The notes under the pieces are model-generated. The model was given only the letters and a program-made list of their open reading frames with translations. It made no database searches and was not told the origin of the DNA. 49,905 nt of DNA from an uncultured Marvinbryantia sp. Its GTDB lineage: Bacteria > Bacillota > Clostridia > Lachnospirales > Lachnospiraceae. The stretch is from positions 1 through 49,905 of the forward strand of contig CAKRON010000008.1 in NCBI GenBank assembly GCA_934373455.1. Direction: 5' to 3'. Shown piece by piece: positions 22,669 through 30,595 of this stretch. Every line of letters starts with the position of its first letter. Position 1 is the first letter of the stretch. Position numbers and translations under genes: made by a program.

Positions 22669-22734
22669 TTACATGTGATATCCTTTAGCGAAACTATAGT
22701 AATATTCGGATAACAGTTCTTTAAATTTCTTCAT
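22669..22734 (-). CDS. 21-residue peptide gene with strong translation signals
   Basis: ATG 22734 follows a near-consensus AAAAGGAGGAACTGATC (AGGAGG, 7-8 bases). The peptide opens MKKFKELLSEYY, contains YSFAKGYH and ends in M before TAA. It is basic at the N-terminus, aromatic in the middle and could form an amphipathic helix; it has no signal-peptide pattern. It has its own extended -10 promoter, a perfect 16-bp palindrome in the early leader and a strong terminator, all in about 260 bases. Such a tight monocistronic arrangement is unlikely by chance. The function is unknown: regulatory, membrane-active or signalling peptide are all possible. Confidence 0.65.
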   Translation of the reverse strand: MKKFKELLSEYYYSFAKGYHM

Positions 22735-22798
22735 GATCAGTTCCTCCTTTTCAACATTGTGAGAAATAAAAATTAATTAAGTGATTTCACATCTTGTT

Positions 22799-22814
22799 AA
22801 GTCAGGCCTGACTT
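22799..22814. promoter_or_regulatory. Perfect 16-bp palindrome in the peptide gene leader
   Basis: AAGTCAGGCCTGACTT reads the same on both strands and lies about 8-23 bases after the expected start of transcription. It is a likely operator for a dimeric repressor. Confidence 0.65.
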
Positions 22815-22827
22815 TTTATCTGTCTAT

Positions 22828-22856
22828 AATATAGCACGGGATATAACTATTGTGAA
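22828..22856 (-). promoter_or_regulatory. Promoter of the 21-residue peptide gene
   Basis: Minus-strand TTCACA (22851-22856), 17 bases and TATATT (22828-22833), the latter preceded by TGC as an extended -10. Confidence 0.7.
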
Positions 22857-22930
22857 ATATTTAATTTAAGCGGTCAACGATACCTTTTGAGTATGAAAAA
22901 GAAAACTGATGCATGAATATATATTTAGAA

Positions 22931-23002
22931 TCAGATTTTTTGCATCTCTACAAAATGTGCAAATCTCGGTAAGGAAAAGGATAGAGTAAATAGATCATTC
23001 AT
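22931..23002 (-). CDS. Doubtful 23-residue peptide frame
   Basis: ATG 23002 with AGAGGTG about 6 bases upstream opens a 23-codon frame ending in TGA at 22931-22933. The peptide is hydrophobic and aromatic (LFTLSFSLPRFAHFV). There is no clear promoter and no terminator, so it may be chance. It lies upstream of the 21-residue peptide gene on the same strand. Confidence 0.22.
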   Translation of the reverse strand: MNDLFTLSFSLPRFAHFVEMQKI

Positions 23003-23021
23003 ACGTTTCACCTCTTACAAG

Positions 23022-23046
23022 CCATTGGTGACGGAGTTTTCTGGCA
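23022..23046. repeat. Degenerate half of the GGGGACGGAGTT palindromic repeat
   Basis: CCATTGGTGACGGAGTTTT followed by TCTGGC matches the left arm of the complete copies at 24406 and 49851 with a G-to-T change; the right arm is missing. Confidence 0.6.
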
Positions 23047-23084
23047 CTGTCGATCAAAACTATTTCATATGGAACATTTTTTTC

Positions 23085-23112
23085 TTTGCAAATCAGGAAA
23101 TGTGTTTATAAT
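23085..23112 (+). promoter_or_regulatory. argJ promoter candidate
   Basis: TTTGCA (23085-23090), 16 bases and TATAAT (23107-23112), about 33 bases before the ATG. Confidence 0.5.
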
Positions 23113-23144
23113 AGAACTAAGTTGATGGTGAGGAGGATGAAGAA

Positions 23145-24389
23145 ATGAAGTTAGAAAATTTTGAAGGTTACACTTATGTAGATGGCGGTGTCTGCGCAGC
23201 GCAGGGCTTTGTGGCAAATGGTTTAAATGCCGGAATTAACCCGGATAAGAAGAAAAATGATCTGTGTCTGGTATATAGTAAAGTACCTTGCAGCGCAGCT
23301 GGTGTGTATACACAGAACAAAGTAAAGGGCGCTCCGGTTATTGTGACACGTGAAAATCTGAAAAAGAGCCATGGCATTGCGCATGCAATTTTGGCGAATT
23401 CCAAGAATGCCAATACCTGTAATTTTGATGGTATTGAGATTGCAGAAAAAGCATGCAAACTGGCGGCAGATCAGCTTGGAATCAAACCAGAAGAAGTGAT
23501 TATCGGATCAACAGGTGTTATTGGACAGAGACTGTCTATTCAGCCTTTTGAAGAATATATGAAACCACTGGCAGAAGGTATGACGGCAGACGGAAATGAC
23601 CGAGCTGCTTATGCGATCATGACGACAGATACTGTTATGAAACAGGTAGCAGTGGAATTCAAAATTGGTGATGCTATCTGCCGTATGGGCGGAATGGCAA
23701 AAGGAAGCGGTATGATACATCCAAATATGGCAACTACATTGAACTTCCTTACATCTGATGTGGCGATCACACCGGAACTCATTCAGAAAGCATTAAGTGA
23801 CGTGGTAAAAGTTACCTACAATTGTCTCAGCGTTGATGGAGATACTTCTACCAATGATACAGTAACCGTTATGGCAAATGGTCTGGCAGGAAACACATTA
23901 ATTGACAAAGAAGGAAAAGATTATGAAACCTTCCGCCAGGCGTTATACATTGTGATGATGAACATGACCCGTATGTTGGCAGCAGATGGAGAAGGTGCAA
24001 GTAAACTCCTGGAATGTAGTGTGACTGGTGCACCAGATCAGGAGACAGCGATTATTATTGCAAAAAGTGTGATTCGTTCCCCACTTCTGAAATGTGCCAT
24101 GTTTGGAGAAGATGCGAACTGGGGACGTGTATTATGTGCCATCGGTTATGCCGAAGCAGAGTTCGACATTGACAAAGTAGATGTGGATTTTGCGTCAGAA
24201 TTCGGAAAAATTGCAGTCTGCAGAGATGGATCCGGCGTAGAATTTTCGGAGGAAATTGTCGCAAAAATTCTTTCTGCAGAAGAAATTCACATACTGGTAG
24301 AATTAAAACAGGGCAAAGCACAGGCGAAAGCATGGGGATGTGATTTGACATATGATTATGTAAAGATCAACGGAGATTATCGTTCATAG
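23145..24389 (+). CDS. argJ: Bifunctional glutamate N-acetyltransferase / ornithine acetyltransferase
   Basis: The product is 414 residues, with AGGAGG before ATG 23145. ArgJ makes N-acetylglutamate from glutamate and recycles acetyl from N-acetylornithine in arginine synthesis. The precursor self-cleaves into two chains at the A-T bond of KGSGMIHPNMATTL; T197 would be the new N-terminal nucleophile. Other conserved blocks are ILANSKNANTC, GSTGVIGQR, and the C-terminal FGEDANWGRVLCAIGY. Its usual neighbours argC, argB, argD and argF are absent, so it is an isolated arginine gene here. A palindromic repeat follows its stop. Confidence 0.96.
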   Translation: MKLENFEGYTYVDGGVCAAQGFVANGLNAGINPDKKKNDLCLVYSKVPCSAAGVYTQNKVKGAPVIVTRENLKKSHGIAHAILANSKNANTCNFDGIEIAEKACKLAADQLGIKPEEVIIGSTGVIGQRLSIQPFEEYMKPLAEGMTADGNDRAAYAIMTTDTVMKQVAVEFKIGDAICRMGGMAKGSGMIHPNMATTLNFLTSDVAITPELIQKALSDVVKVTYNCLSVDGDTSTNDTVTVMANGLAGNTLIDKEGKDYETFRQALYIVMMNMTRMLAADGEGASKLLECSVTGAPDQETAIIIAKSVIRSPLLKCAMFGEDANWGRVLCAIGYAEAEFDIDKVDVDFASEFGKIAVCRDGSGVEFSEEIVAKILSAEEIHILVELKQGKAQAKAWGCDLTYDYVKINGDYRS

Positions 24390-24405
24390 TTGGCGAAAAA
24401 CAAAC

Positions 24406-24448
24406 CCATTGGGGACGGAGTTTGAGCCAAAAAACTCCGTCCCCATGG
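24406..24448. repeat. GGGGACGGAGTT palindromic repeat, complete copy
   Basis: CCATTGGGGACGGAGTTT pairs with AAACTCCGTCCCCATGG around a short loop. A hairpin of 17 pairs could form in RNA between argJ and the polymerase gene, and it is a relative of the copy at 49851. It looks like a REP-type mobile palindrome. Confidence 0.85.
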
Positions 24449-24460
24449 CAAGGTGAAAGA

Positions 24461-25990
24461 ATGTCAGAAAATCAGAAAACATATATTGCGATAGATTTGA
24501 AGTCTTTTTATGCCTCCGTAGAGTGTCGTGAGTTGGAGAAAAATCCTATGGACACCAATTTGGTAGTGGCGGATATTTCGAGGACGGAGAAAACCATATG
24601 TCTGGCGGTGTCTCCGTCTCTGAAGGCATATGGGATACCGGGGCGGGCCAGATTATTTGAAGTGGTGCAGAAGGTAAAAGAGATCAACCGCCAGCGTCTG
24701 CAGAAGGCACCGGGACATCAGTTTACGGGATCTTCTGCAGATGCGGGAGAACTGGCAGCTCATCCGGACTGGAAACTGGATTATATCGTGGCACCGCCGC
24801 GAATGGCTCTTTATTTAAAACGCAGTACAGAGATCTATCATATTTATCTGAAATATATTGCGCCGGAAGATATCCATGTGTATTCCATTGATGAGGTTAT
24901 GATGGATGTGACACATTATCTTAGTACGTATGAGATGACGGCAGAAGAGCTGGCAGCGAAAATCATGGAAGATATTTATGATGTTACAGGAATGACGGCA
25001 ACAGCAGGAATCGGAACCAATCTGTATTTGTGCAAGGTGGCCATGGATATTGTGGCAAAACATATGCCGGCAGATGAGCATGGAGCACGAATTGCAGTGC
25101 TGGATGAATTCAGTTACCGAAAGCTTTTGTGGAATCACAGACCAATTACGGATTTTTGGAGAGTGGGACGCGGTTATGCCAGAAAGCTGGCAGAATATGG
25201 AATCTACACTATGGGAGACATCGCCAGGTGCTCTATTGGGAAAGAAACAGATTTTTATAACGAAGATCTTCTGTATCGGCTTTTTGGAATCAATGCAGAA
25301 CTTTTGATTGATCATGCTTGGGGCTGGGAACCGGTAGAAATGAGTGATATTAAAAGCTATAAGCCGGAAAATAACAGTATTTGTTCTGGTATGGTACTTC
25401 AATGCGCCTACAACGTGGAGAATGCCAGGCTGGTAGTGAGAGAAATGACAGATCTGATGTCTTTGGATCTTGTAGAAAAAGGTATGGTGACAGATCAGAT
25501 CGTACTGACCATCGGTTACGATATTGAAAATTTATCAAGACCAGAGATTCGGAAGAAGTATCATGGACCGATTACCACAGATCATTATGGACGCCAGGTG
25601 CCAAAGCATGGCCATGGAACACAAAATTTAAAGAAGGCTACAGCGTCCACCAGACTGCTCCTGGAGGCAGCGGAAGAATTGTTTGAGCGAATTGTCAATC
25701 CGGATCTTTTGATACGACGTATAACCATCACAGCGAATCATGTGGTGAGAGAAGGCGAAGTACAGCAGACAACATCATTTGAACAGCTAGATCTTTTTAC
25801 CGATTATGATGCGCTGGAGAAGCGGCGTAAAGAGGAAAATGCGGAACTGGAGAAAGAAAAGAAGATGCAGCAGGCTATGCTCAGCATTAAAAAGAAATTC
25901 GGGAAAAATGCCATATTGAAAGGAATGAATCTGGAAGAAGGCGCGATGGCAAGACAAAGAAATGATCAGATTGGAGGACATAAAGCATGA
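24461..25990 (+). CDS. Y-family DNA polymerase (UmuC/DinB-like)
   Basis: The product is 509 residues from ATG 24461, behind AAGGTG; a longer frame from a TTG reaches into the repeat and is not used. Translesion polymerase motifs: IAIDLKSFYASVECRE (metal-binding D12) and YSIDEVMMDV (D144, E145), with TATAGIGTNLYLCKVA and the helix-hairpin region around FWRVGRGYARKL. The C-terminus has a long charged helix (about 445-490) and no clear beta-clamp motif. It resembles the YqjW/UvrX type of plasmid, phage and Firmicutes chromosomes, and its stop overlaps the YolD gene start in ATGA. The pair probably copies past DNA lesions. Confidence 0.93.
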   Translation: MSENQKTYIAIDLKSFYASVECRELEKNPMDTNLVVADISRTEKTICLAVSPSLKAYGIPGRARLFEVVQKVKEINRQRLQKAPGHQFTGSSADAGELAAHPDWKLDYIVAPPRMALYLKRSTEIYHIYLKYIAPEDIHVYSIDEVMMDVTHYLSTYEMTAEELAAKIMEDIYDVTGMTATAGIGTNLYLCKVAMDIVAKHMPADEHGARIAVLDEFSYRKLLWNHRPITDFWRVGRGYARKLAEYGIYTMGDIARCSIGKETDFYNEDLLYRLFGINAELLIDHAWGWEPVEMSDIKSYKPENNSICSGMVLQCAYNVENARLVVREMTDLMSLDLVEKGMVTDQIVLTIGYDIENLSRPEIRKKYHGPITTDHYGRQVPKHGHGTQNLKKATASTRLLLEAAEELFERIVNPDLLIRRITITANHVVREGEVQQTTSFEQLDLFTDYDALEKRRKEENAELEKEKKMQQAMLSIKKKFGKNAILKGMNLEEGAMARQRNDQIGGHKA

Positions 25991-26406
25991 TATCTAATGA
26001 AGAAATGTTATATATGCCTCATCCGGTATCCAGGAAGCATCCACAGATGTCCAGATATGACCGCGCAGCTCAGTTTTCTCCCTTTGCAGCACTGACCGGG
26101 CATGATGCGGCAGTGCGGGAAGCAGCGAGAGTGACTGAAGAAAAAGTGGAACTGGACGAAAGCGAAAAGGAACAAATGAATCAGATACTTGCCGAATTAT
26201 TGGAAAAATATCAGGGACATCCACCGGTCAGTCTGACGTGTTTTTGTCCGGATCAACATAAATCCGGTGGAGAATACAGAACGATCAAAGGAAAAATCAA
26301 AAAAATAGATCATACCAGACAGAAGATTTATCTTGAAAATCAGGAAAGTATTGGTCTGGAACAGATTGTAAAAATAGAAGAGCAAAAAGAAACAGACTTT
26401 ATCTGA
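25987..26406 (+). CDS. YolD-like protein, partner of the Y-family polymerase
   Basis: The product is 139 residues, translationally coupled to the polymerase (start ATG inside ATGA). The family signs are the RYDRAAQFSPFAALTGHD block (residues 22-40), the following charged helix, and a C-terminal strand-rich domain (KGKIKKIDHTRQKIYL) typical of YolD. In Bacillus relatives this protein is found next to UvrX-type polymerases and is thought to modulate them. The pair is therefore likely to act together. Its stop overlaps that of YbaK on the other strand. Confidence 0.88.
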   Translation: MISNEEMLYMPHPVSRKHPQMSRYDRAAQFSPFAALTGHDAAVREAARVTEEKVELDESEKEQMNQILAELLEKYQGHPPVSLTCFCPDQHKSGGEYRTIKGKIKKIDHTRQKIYLENQESIGLEQIVKIEEQKETDFI

Positions 26407-26417
26407 CGATAAAGTCT
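26394..26417. terminator. Hairpin spanning two converging stop codons
   Basis: AGACTTTATC-TGAC-GATAAAGTCT is a perfect 10-bp stem covering the yolD and ybaK stops. It lacks clear T-tracts, so termination is probable only. Confidence 0.55.
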
Positions 26418-26878
26418 GCAAATTTTCCACGAACCAGTTTTGCCAGATCCTGCGGATTTAATTTTAAGGTGTAACCGATACGACCGCCACTTACATAAAT
26501 CTGGTCGAAATGCTGGGCACTTTCCTGAATATAAGTAGGAAACAGTTTTTTCATGCCAATGGGTGTACAGCCGCCGCGAACATATCCGGTGATGGCATTG
26601 ATATCCTTTACATGTATCATTTCAATGGACTTTTCACCAACAGTCTTTGCGGCAAGTTTCAGATCCACTTCTTCTGCAATCGGCACTACAAATACATAAT
26701 AGGCTTTGCTTTTTCCCTGGGCAACCAGAGTTTTAAAAGACTGCTCCACAGGTGCACCGGTTTTCTCGGCGGTGTGCAGTCCGTCAATAAATTCATCACA
26801 TTCATAAGATATCAGTTCATATGGGATTTTGTTCTTATCCAGAATACGCATTGCATTTGTCTTTACTTCTTTTGCCAT
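26399..26878 (-). CDS. ybaK: Cys-tRNA(Pro)/Ala-tRNA deacylase, YbaK/EbsC type
   Basis: The product is 159 residues from ATG 26878, with AAAGGA upstream; the longer frame is not needed. It is a YbaK/ProX-like editing domain: TNAMRILDKNKIPYELISYE at the start, then KTLVAQG, YYVFVVP and DLKLAAKTVGEKSIEM, and GYVRGGCTPIGMKK with the catalytic-pocket G-G-C-x-P motif. It hydrolyses wrongly charged aminoacyl-tRNA (Cys on tRNA-Pro) in trans. It is the last gene of a three-gene minus operon and its ribosome site lies just past the phosphoesterase stop. Its 3' end overlaps yolD. Confidence 0.93.
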   Translation of the reverse strand: MAKEVKTNAMRILDKNKIPYELISYECDEFIDGLHTAEKTGAPVEQSFKTLVAQGKSKAYYVFVVPIAEEVDLKLAAKTVGEKSIEMIHVKDINAITGYVRGGCTPIGMKKLFPTYIQESAQHFDQIYVSGGRIGYTLKLNPQDLAKLVRGKFADFIVR

Positions 26879-26882
26879 GATG

Positions 26883-27521
26883 TCAGATCCTTTCTGCTTT
26901 TTGCTGTCGTTTTTGTAATCTTTCTCGGTTGCATACAATCCATTCATCCAATGTCAGCGGTGTATAATCGGAATACATGCAGAAACAATTAATCATATTG
27001 CAGGGAATATGCATTTCTTTTCCATCGCGCCCGGTACGGACAGTGGATACCGTAATATCATGAAACTGTTCGATCAGTCTCTGATCTGTCGTGTCATGTA
27101 CGTGTCCGTAAAGCATGTAAGTTTTATCTTCGCCTTTTTCATTTCGATAATACTGACCATTGTAACACATAATTGGATAATGGCTGAGAATAATTTTCCG
27201 TTTATTATCTTTTAATTCTTCATAATGCTTCATCCAGACAAAACGGTCGGTCCGGTAAGCATGGTTCTGATGAAAGCGGTCATGATTGCCAATAATCAGA
27301 TAAAGCCGTCCATTTAATTTACTCAGGAGTTCATTCGTTTCTTCTGGCTTTCCCCATGAAAGGTCTCCGAGAATAATGACTTCATCGTTAGGCCGTACCT
27401 TTGCATTCCATTTCTTTAACATATATGCATTCATTTCTTCTGTCGAAACAAAACCGCGGTGATCCATATTGTCATTCAGTTCTCCGTGGAAGAAATGGCA
27501 GTCAGCGATATAATATCTCAT
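26883..27521 (-). CDS. Calcineurin-like metallophosphoesterase
   Basis: The product is 212 residues. Metal-binding motifs run in order: ADCHFFH (D-x-H), LGDLSWG (GD), GNHD, LSHYP and YGHVH. This is the normal set of the two-metal phosphoesterase fold. The length and the WNAKVRPND segment match a small group sometimes called phosphohydrolases of unknown substrate. It starts at 27521 (GGGAGAA upstream) 3 bases from the DUF975 stop, so the genes are co-transcribed. Confidence 0.92.
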   Translation of the reverse strand: MRYYIADCHFFHGELNDNMDHRGFVSTEEMNAYMLKKWNAKVRPNDEVIILGDLSWGKPEETNELLSKLNGRLYLIIGNHDRFHQNHAYRTDRFVWMKHYEELKDNKRKIILSHYPIMCYNGQYYRNEKGEDKTYMLYGHVHDTTDQRLIEQFHDITVSTVRTGRDGKEMHIPCNMINCFCMYSDYTPLTLDEWIVCNRERLQKRQQKAERI

Positions 27522-27523
27522 AA

Positions 27524-28417
27524 TCAGTTCTCCCAGCTGCGAAAGCCTTCCTGATTCCAGGTCTGTTCATTCTTCAGCTGAATATACAGCTCGGCATTTG
27601 TCGCGTGTTTATAAGGATATACGAAAAAGATGCCGGCCAGTCCAAAGGTAAGAATGCTGAGATAATCCCAGAAGAAAAATGACCAGTCCAGTATAAAGGC
27701 ATTCCATTTCTGCCCATACATCATTTCTTTGCTTTTTTGAAATACTTCTTTGCGTTTCATATCTGGATGGTCAGCCAGAATATAAGGAACCATGCGGTAT
27801 TCGTAAGACTTTATAATACCAGGAACGACAAGAAGCAGAGACCATAGTGTGATAAAGATATCACGGCATAATAGATTCGAAACAACATTCATATAATTAC
27901 GGTCTTTAAATGCACAGGAAAAATGACTAAGTGTTGTCTGAGCTTCTTTGTGTCTTTCATTTTCCACAAAAAACTTATAGCCTCCGACTTCCAGTGGAGA
28001 AAGTACGAGAACACCGAGAAGAAACATCAGGATAGAACCGGATCCTCCCAGTAGATCAGAAATTGAATCCCAGATTACCTGCATTGGACCAAGGACAAAG
28101 CGGCGAAGTATGCGCAATGTAGGATTCTGTGTAAGATCCTGAGCCTGCTGGTATATGGCTGCATAGCCTTCCGGCGTTAATTCGCCGGCAGAATTAAATG
28201 AATCGGTATCTGAGAAATCGGAGATGGTGCCGCTGTTTATCAATTCCAGACTCTGGTAATAAGCGTCACTGGCATCCTGTACTGTGGATGTAGAGGAACC
28301 ACCGAAACTCTGACTTCCGGCAGCAAATAAAAGAATGATACCGGCCAGCATACATTTCAGATAATTGGCTTTTAAAGCCGTTTTTGCATTTCTTTTTAAA
28401 TCAGATCGTTTCCACAT
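27524..28417 (-). CDS. DUF975 integral membrane protein
   Basis: The product is 297 residues; AAGGAG precedes ATG 28417. There are about five membrane helices. DUF975 hallmark: WSLLLVVPGIIKSYEYRMVPYILADHPD, which follows the FITL helix. A serine- and threonine-rich segment of about 60 residues after the first helix (36-85) would be on the outside. Function of the family is unknown. First gene of the operon with the phosphoesterase and YbaK, from a promoter at 28457. Confidence 0.9.
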   Translation of the reverse strand: MWKRSDLKRNAKTALKANYLKCMLAGIILLFAAGSQSFGGSSTSTVQDASDAYYQSLELINSGTISDFSDTDSFNSAGELTPEGYAAIYQQAQDLTQNPTLRILRRFVLGPMQVIWDSISDLLGGSGSILMFLLGVLVLSPLEVGGYKFFVENERHKEAQTTLSHFSCAFKDRNYMNVVSNLLCRDIFITLWSLLLVVPGIIKSYEYRMVPYILADHPDMKRKEVFQKSKEMMYGQKWNAFILDWSFFFWDYLSILTFGLAGIFFVYPYKHATNAELYIQLKNEQTWNQEGFRSWEN

Positions 28418-28456
28418 ATCGGACTCCTTTTTAAAATCACTTTATAAGATCTTGTA

Positions 28457-28485
28457 ATTATACTACAAAGAAGAGGGAGATGCAA
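28457..28485 (-). promoter_or_regulatory. Promoter of the DUF975 operon
   Basis: Minus-strand TTGCAT (28480-28485), 17 bases and TATAAT (28457-28462). Confidence 0.75.
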
Positions 28486-28518
28486 AGGTAGAGAATAATT
28501 TGAAAAAGTATTTTGCTA

Positions 28519-28547
28519 TTGACAAATATACAAACCTAGTGTACTAT
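28519..28547 (+). promoter_or_regulatory. Promoter of the GntR/ABC operon
   Basis: TTGACA (28519-28524), 17 bases and TACTAT (28542-28547). Around the -10 lies a loose inverted pattern GTGTACT...AGTAACA that could be the operator of the YtrA-type regulator. Confidence 0.8.
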
Positions 28548-28596
28548 CTAACTATGACAGTAACACGGCATTCTTAAAGAAGATAAGGAGGGTGAA

Positions 28597-28959
28597 ATGG
28601 AATACAATACGGCGCTGCCGATTTATTTGCAGGTAGCGAATTCAATTAAACGAGATATTGTAACAGGAAAGCTGGAGCCTGGAGCCAAGCTGCCATCGGT
28701 AAGAGAACTGGCAGTGGCATATACGATCAATCCGAATACAGTCAGCAGAGTGTATAAGGAACTGGAAATGGAGAATGTCTGTTTTACCAGAAGAGGTATG
28801 GGGACTTTTGTGACACAGGATCCGGAGAAGGTAAAAGCGATGAAGAGAGAGATGGCAGGAGCATTAATATATGAGTTCTTAAATGGGATGAAGCAGCTGG
28901 GGTTTAGCCAGGAAGAAGCGATACACATTCTGGAGCAGAGTGAATATAAGGAAAAATAA
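28597..28959 (+). CDS. GntR-family regulator, YtrA type
   Basis: The product is 120 residues; AGGAGG precedes ATG 28597. It has a winged helix (ALPIYLQVANSIKRDIVTGKLEPGAKLPSVRELA and NPNTVSRVYKELE, quoted in parts) and only a short C-terminal helical arm, lacking the large ligand domain. That is the YtrA subgroup, which usually represses its own ABC exporter operon. The ATPase and permease genes follow at once, in agreement. The signal is unknown; cell-wall stress or antibiotics are typical for the group. Confidence 0.93.
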   Translation: MEYNTALPIYLQVANSIKRDIVTGKLEPGAKLPSVRELAVAYTINPNTVSRVYKELEMENVCFTRRGMGTFVTQDPEKVKAMKREMAGALIYEFLNGMKQLGFSQEEAIHILEQSEYKEK

Positions 28960-28980
28960 GATAAGGAGATGGCAGATAGT

Positions 28981-29688
28981 ATGTTAGAAAGCAAAGAAGT
29001 TACGAAGAATTATGGCAGTAAGACTGCAGTAAATAATGTATCATTAAAGCTGGAACCGGGGCTGGTTTATGCCATGCTTGGCCCGAATGGAAGTGGAAAG
29101 ACAACCTGGATGAAGATGACGGCAGGTTTGGTGACACCAAGTGCAGGTGAGATCCTTTATGAAGGAGTTCCGGTGGGAAAAGAGAGCAAGAAAGAGATCG
29201 CATATATGTCCACAGAACCATATTTTTATAATTGGATGACAGTAGCTGATGTGGGAAAATACTATGAAGATTTTTTTGAAGATTTTTCGATGGAGAAATA
29301 TCAGCAGATGCTTTCCAGAATGGAACTGACAGAGAATGTGAAGGCGAAGAAGCTGTCTTCCGGTATGATGGCAAAGCTGAAGATTGCAGTTACTATGGCA
29401 AGGAAAGCCAAACTTTATCTGCTGGATGAACCGTTAAATGGAATTGATCTTCTGGCAAGAGATCAGATTATGACCAGCATTCTGGAGGCAATGAGTCAGG
29501 ATGTCACATTGGTGATTTCTAGTCATCTGGTGGATGAACTGGAGAGAGTGGCAGATGCGGCAATCTTCATGAAAGATGGATGTCTGGTAGAACAGTGCAT
29601 GATAGAAGATCTGCGCATGAAACGAAATAAATCTGTGGTAGACCTGTATCGGGAAATTTATGGACATGGAGGAGAAGAAAAATGTTAA
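28981..29688 (+). CDS. ABC transporter ATP-binding protein
   Basis: The product is 235 residues from ATG 28981, 12 bases after AAGGAG; an in-frame ATG at 28969 directly abuts that site and is unlikely. It is a single ABC domain: Walker A GPNGSGKTT (34-42), a degenerate signature LSSGMMAKLKIA and Walker B LYLLDEPLNGID. The Q-loop region reads MSTEPYFYNWMT. Together with the membrane protein at 29682 it forms an export-type transporter (YtrB-like). The 3' end overlaps the permease start by 7 bases. Confidence 0.94.
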   Translation: MLESKEVTKNYGSKTAVNNVSLKLEPGLVYAMLGPNGSGKTTWMKMTAGLVTPSAGEILYEGVPVGKESKKEIAYMSTEPYFYNWMTVADVGKYYEDFFEDFSMEKYQQMLSRMELTENVKAKKLSSGMMAKLKIAVTMARKAKLYLLDEPLNGIDLLARDQIMTSILEAMSQDVTLVISSHLVDELERVADAAIFMKDGCLVEQCMIEDLRMKRNKSVVDLYREIYGHGGEEKC

Positions 29689-30422
29689 AATTAATGAAAT
29701 ATGAATTTCGTAAAACCGCTTTTTCGAAATTTGTTCTTATAGCGATTACAGTAGTTGCTGAACTGGCATTTTTACTGGGAATATTTTTGAAAAAAGATAA
29801 TCTGTTGTCCATGGGGATCATGTTTCTGTTTCTGTGCGCTGTGATTGGTATTGCTTATATTGGCTTGGAAAGTGTCATAGTATTGCAGCGGGATTTGAAC
29901 ACAAAGCAGAGTTATATGTTGTTTTTGACGCCACATAACAGTTACGAGATACTTGGTGCAAAGGTGCTGGAGAACGGAATTTCCATTCTGATAACAGGTG
30001 TGTGTTTTGTGCTCCTGGCAGCACTTGATTTTTCGGTTGCGATTCTTTATATTGGCGGAGTAAAAGAAATGATGGATATGGTAAATTCATTTTTGAATAT
30101 CAGCATGAACATAGTGCTGGATCCGATTCAGCTGTGTCTGATTTTCTTTACGACTCTGGCAAGCTGGCTGGTATATATTGTGAATGCAGATCTGGCTGTG
30201 ATTCTTTCAGCAACAGTGCTGGCGGGCAAACGAGGCAGCGGCGTGGCAGCATTTGTAATTTTCCTGATTTTATCATGGGTATTTGGAACATGCCTGGATC
30301 ATCTTCCGGTTCCGGAGAATATGGATATACAGTATATCATATATATTTTGGCATCACTTCTGATATCAGCAGGATTGTATGTGGTCAGTGGATGGGTCAT
30401 GGAGAAAAAGCTCAGCGTATAA
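29682..30422 (+). CDS. ABC exporter membrane subunit
   Basis: The product is 246 residues with six hydrophobic helices (about 20-38, 45-70, 90-115, 130-155, 165-190, 215-240). The start overlaps the ATPase gene; a ribosome site GGAGAAG is within it. The sequence is of the ABC-2/YtrC-like type with little conservation, which is normal. Partner of the ATPase at 28981; substrate unknown. Confidence 0.88.
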   Translation: MLKLMKYEFRKTAFSKFVLIAITVVAELAFLLGIFLKKDNLLSMGIMFLFLCAVIGIAYIGLESVIVLQRDLNTKQSYMLFLTPHNSYEILGAKVLENGISILITGVCFVLLAALDFSVAILYIGGVKEMMDMVNSFLNISMNIVLDPIQLCLIFFTTLASWLVYIVNADLAVILSATVLAGKRGSGVAAFVIFLILSWVFGTCLDHLPVPENMDIQYIIYILASLLISAGLYVVSGWVMEKKLSV

Positions 30423-30470
30423 CAGTGACAATGACCAATTTTTGCTTGAACATAGAAAAAATATTGTGTA

Positions 30471-30514
30471 AAATAGACATGCAGGGGCGTTTTTGTTCCT
30501 GCATGTCTATTTTT
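30471..30514 (+). terminator. Terminator of the GntR/ABC operon
   Basis: AAATAGACATGCAGG pairs with CCTGCATGTCTATTT, followed by more T. A strong intrinsic terminator. Confidence 0.9.
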
Positions 30515-30595
30515 AGTCAGAAAAGAATTGTGTTTCCGATTTGATTAAAAAACGCTGAGAAGATACGACTTAATAATAAGAACTGGAGGCCGGGT

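Larger units (their letters stand above)
22857..23082. other. Gene-poor stretch between peptide gene and argJ
   Basis: There is no ordinary gene here. It contains the doubtful 23-codon frame at 22931-23002, a degenerate half of the palindromic repeat family at 23022-23046, and AT-rich DNA. Confidence 0.5.

Noticed and set aside
23145..23200. T-box or arginine riboswitch before argJ
   Set aside because: No T-box (TGGNACCGCG-like) word or stem I structure is visible in 22860-23144, and no ARG-box palindrome was found.
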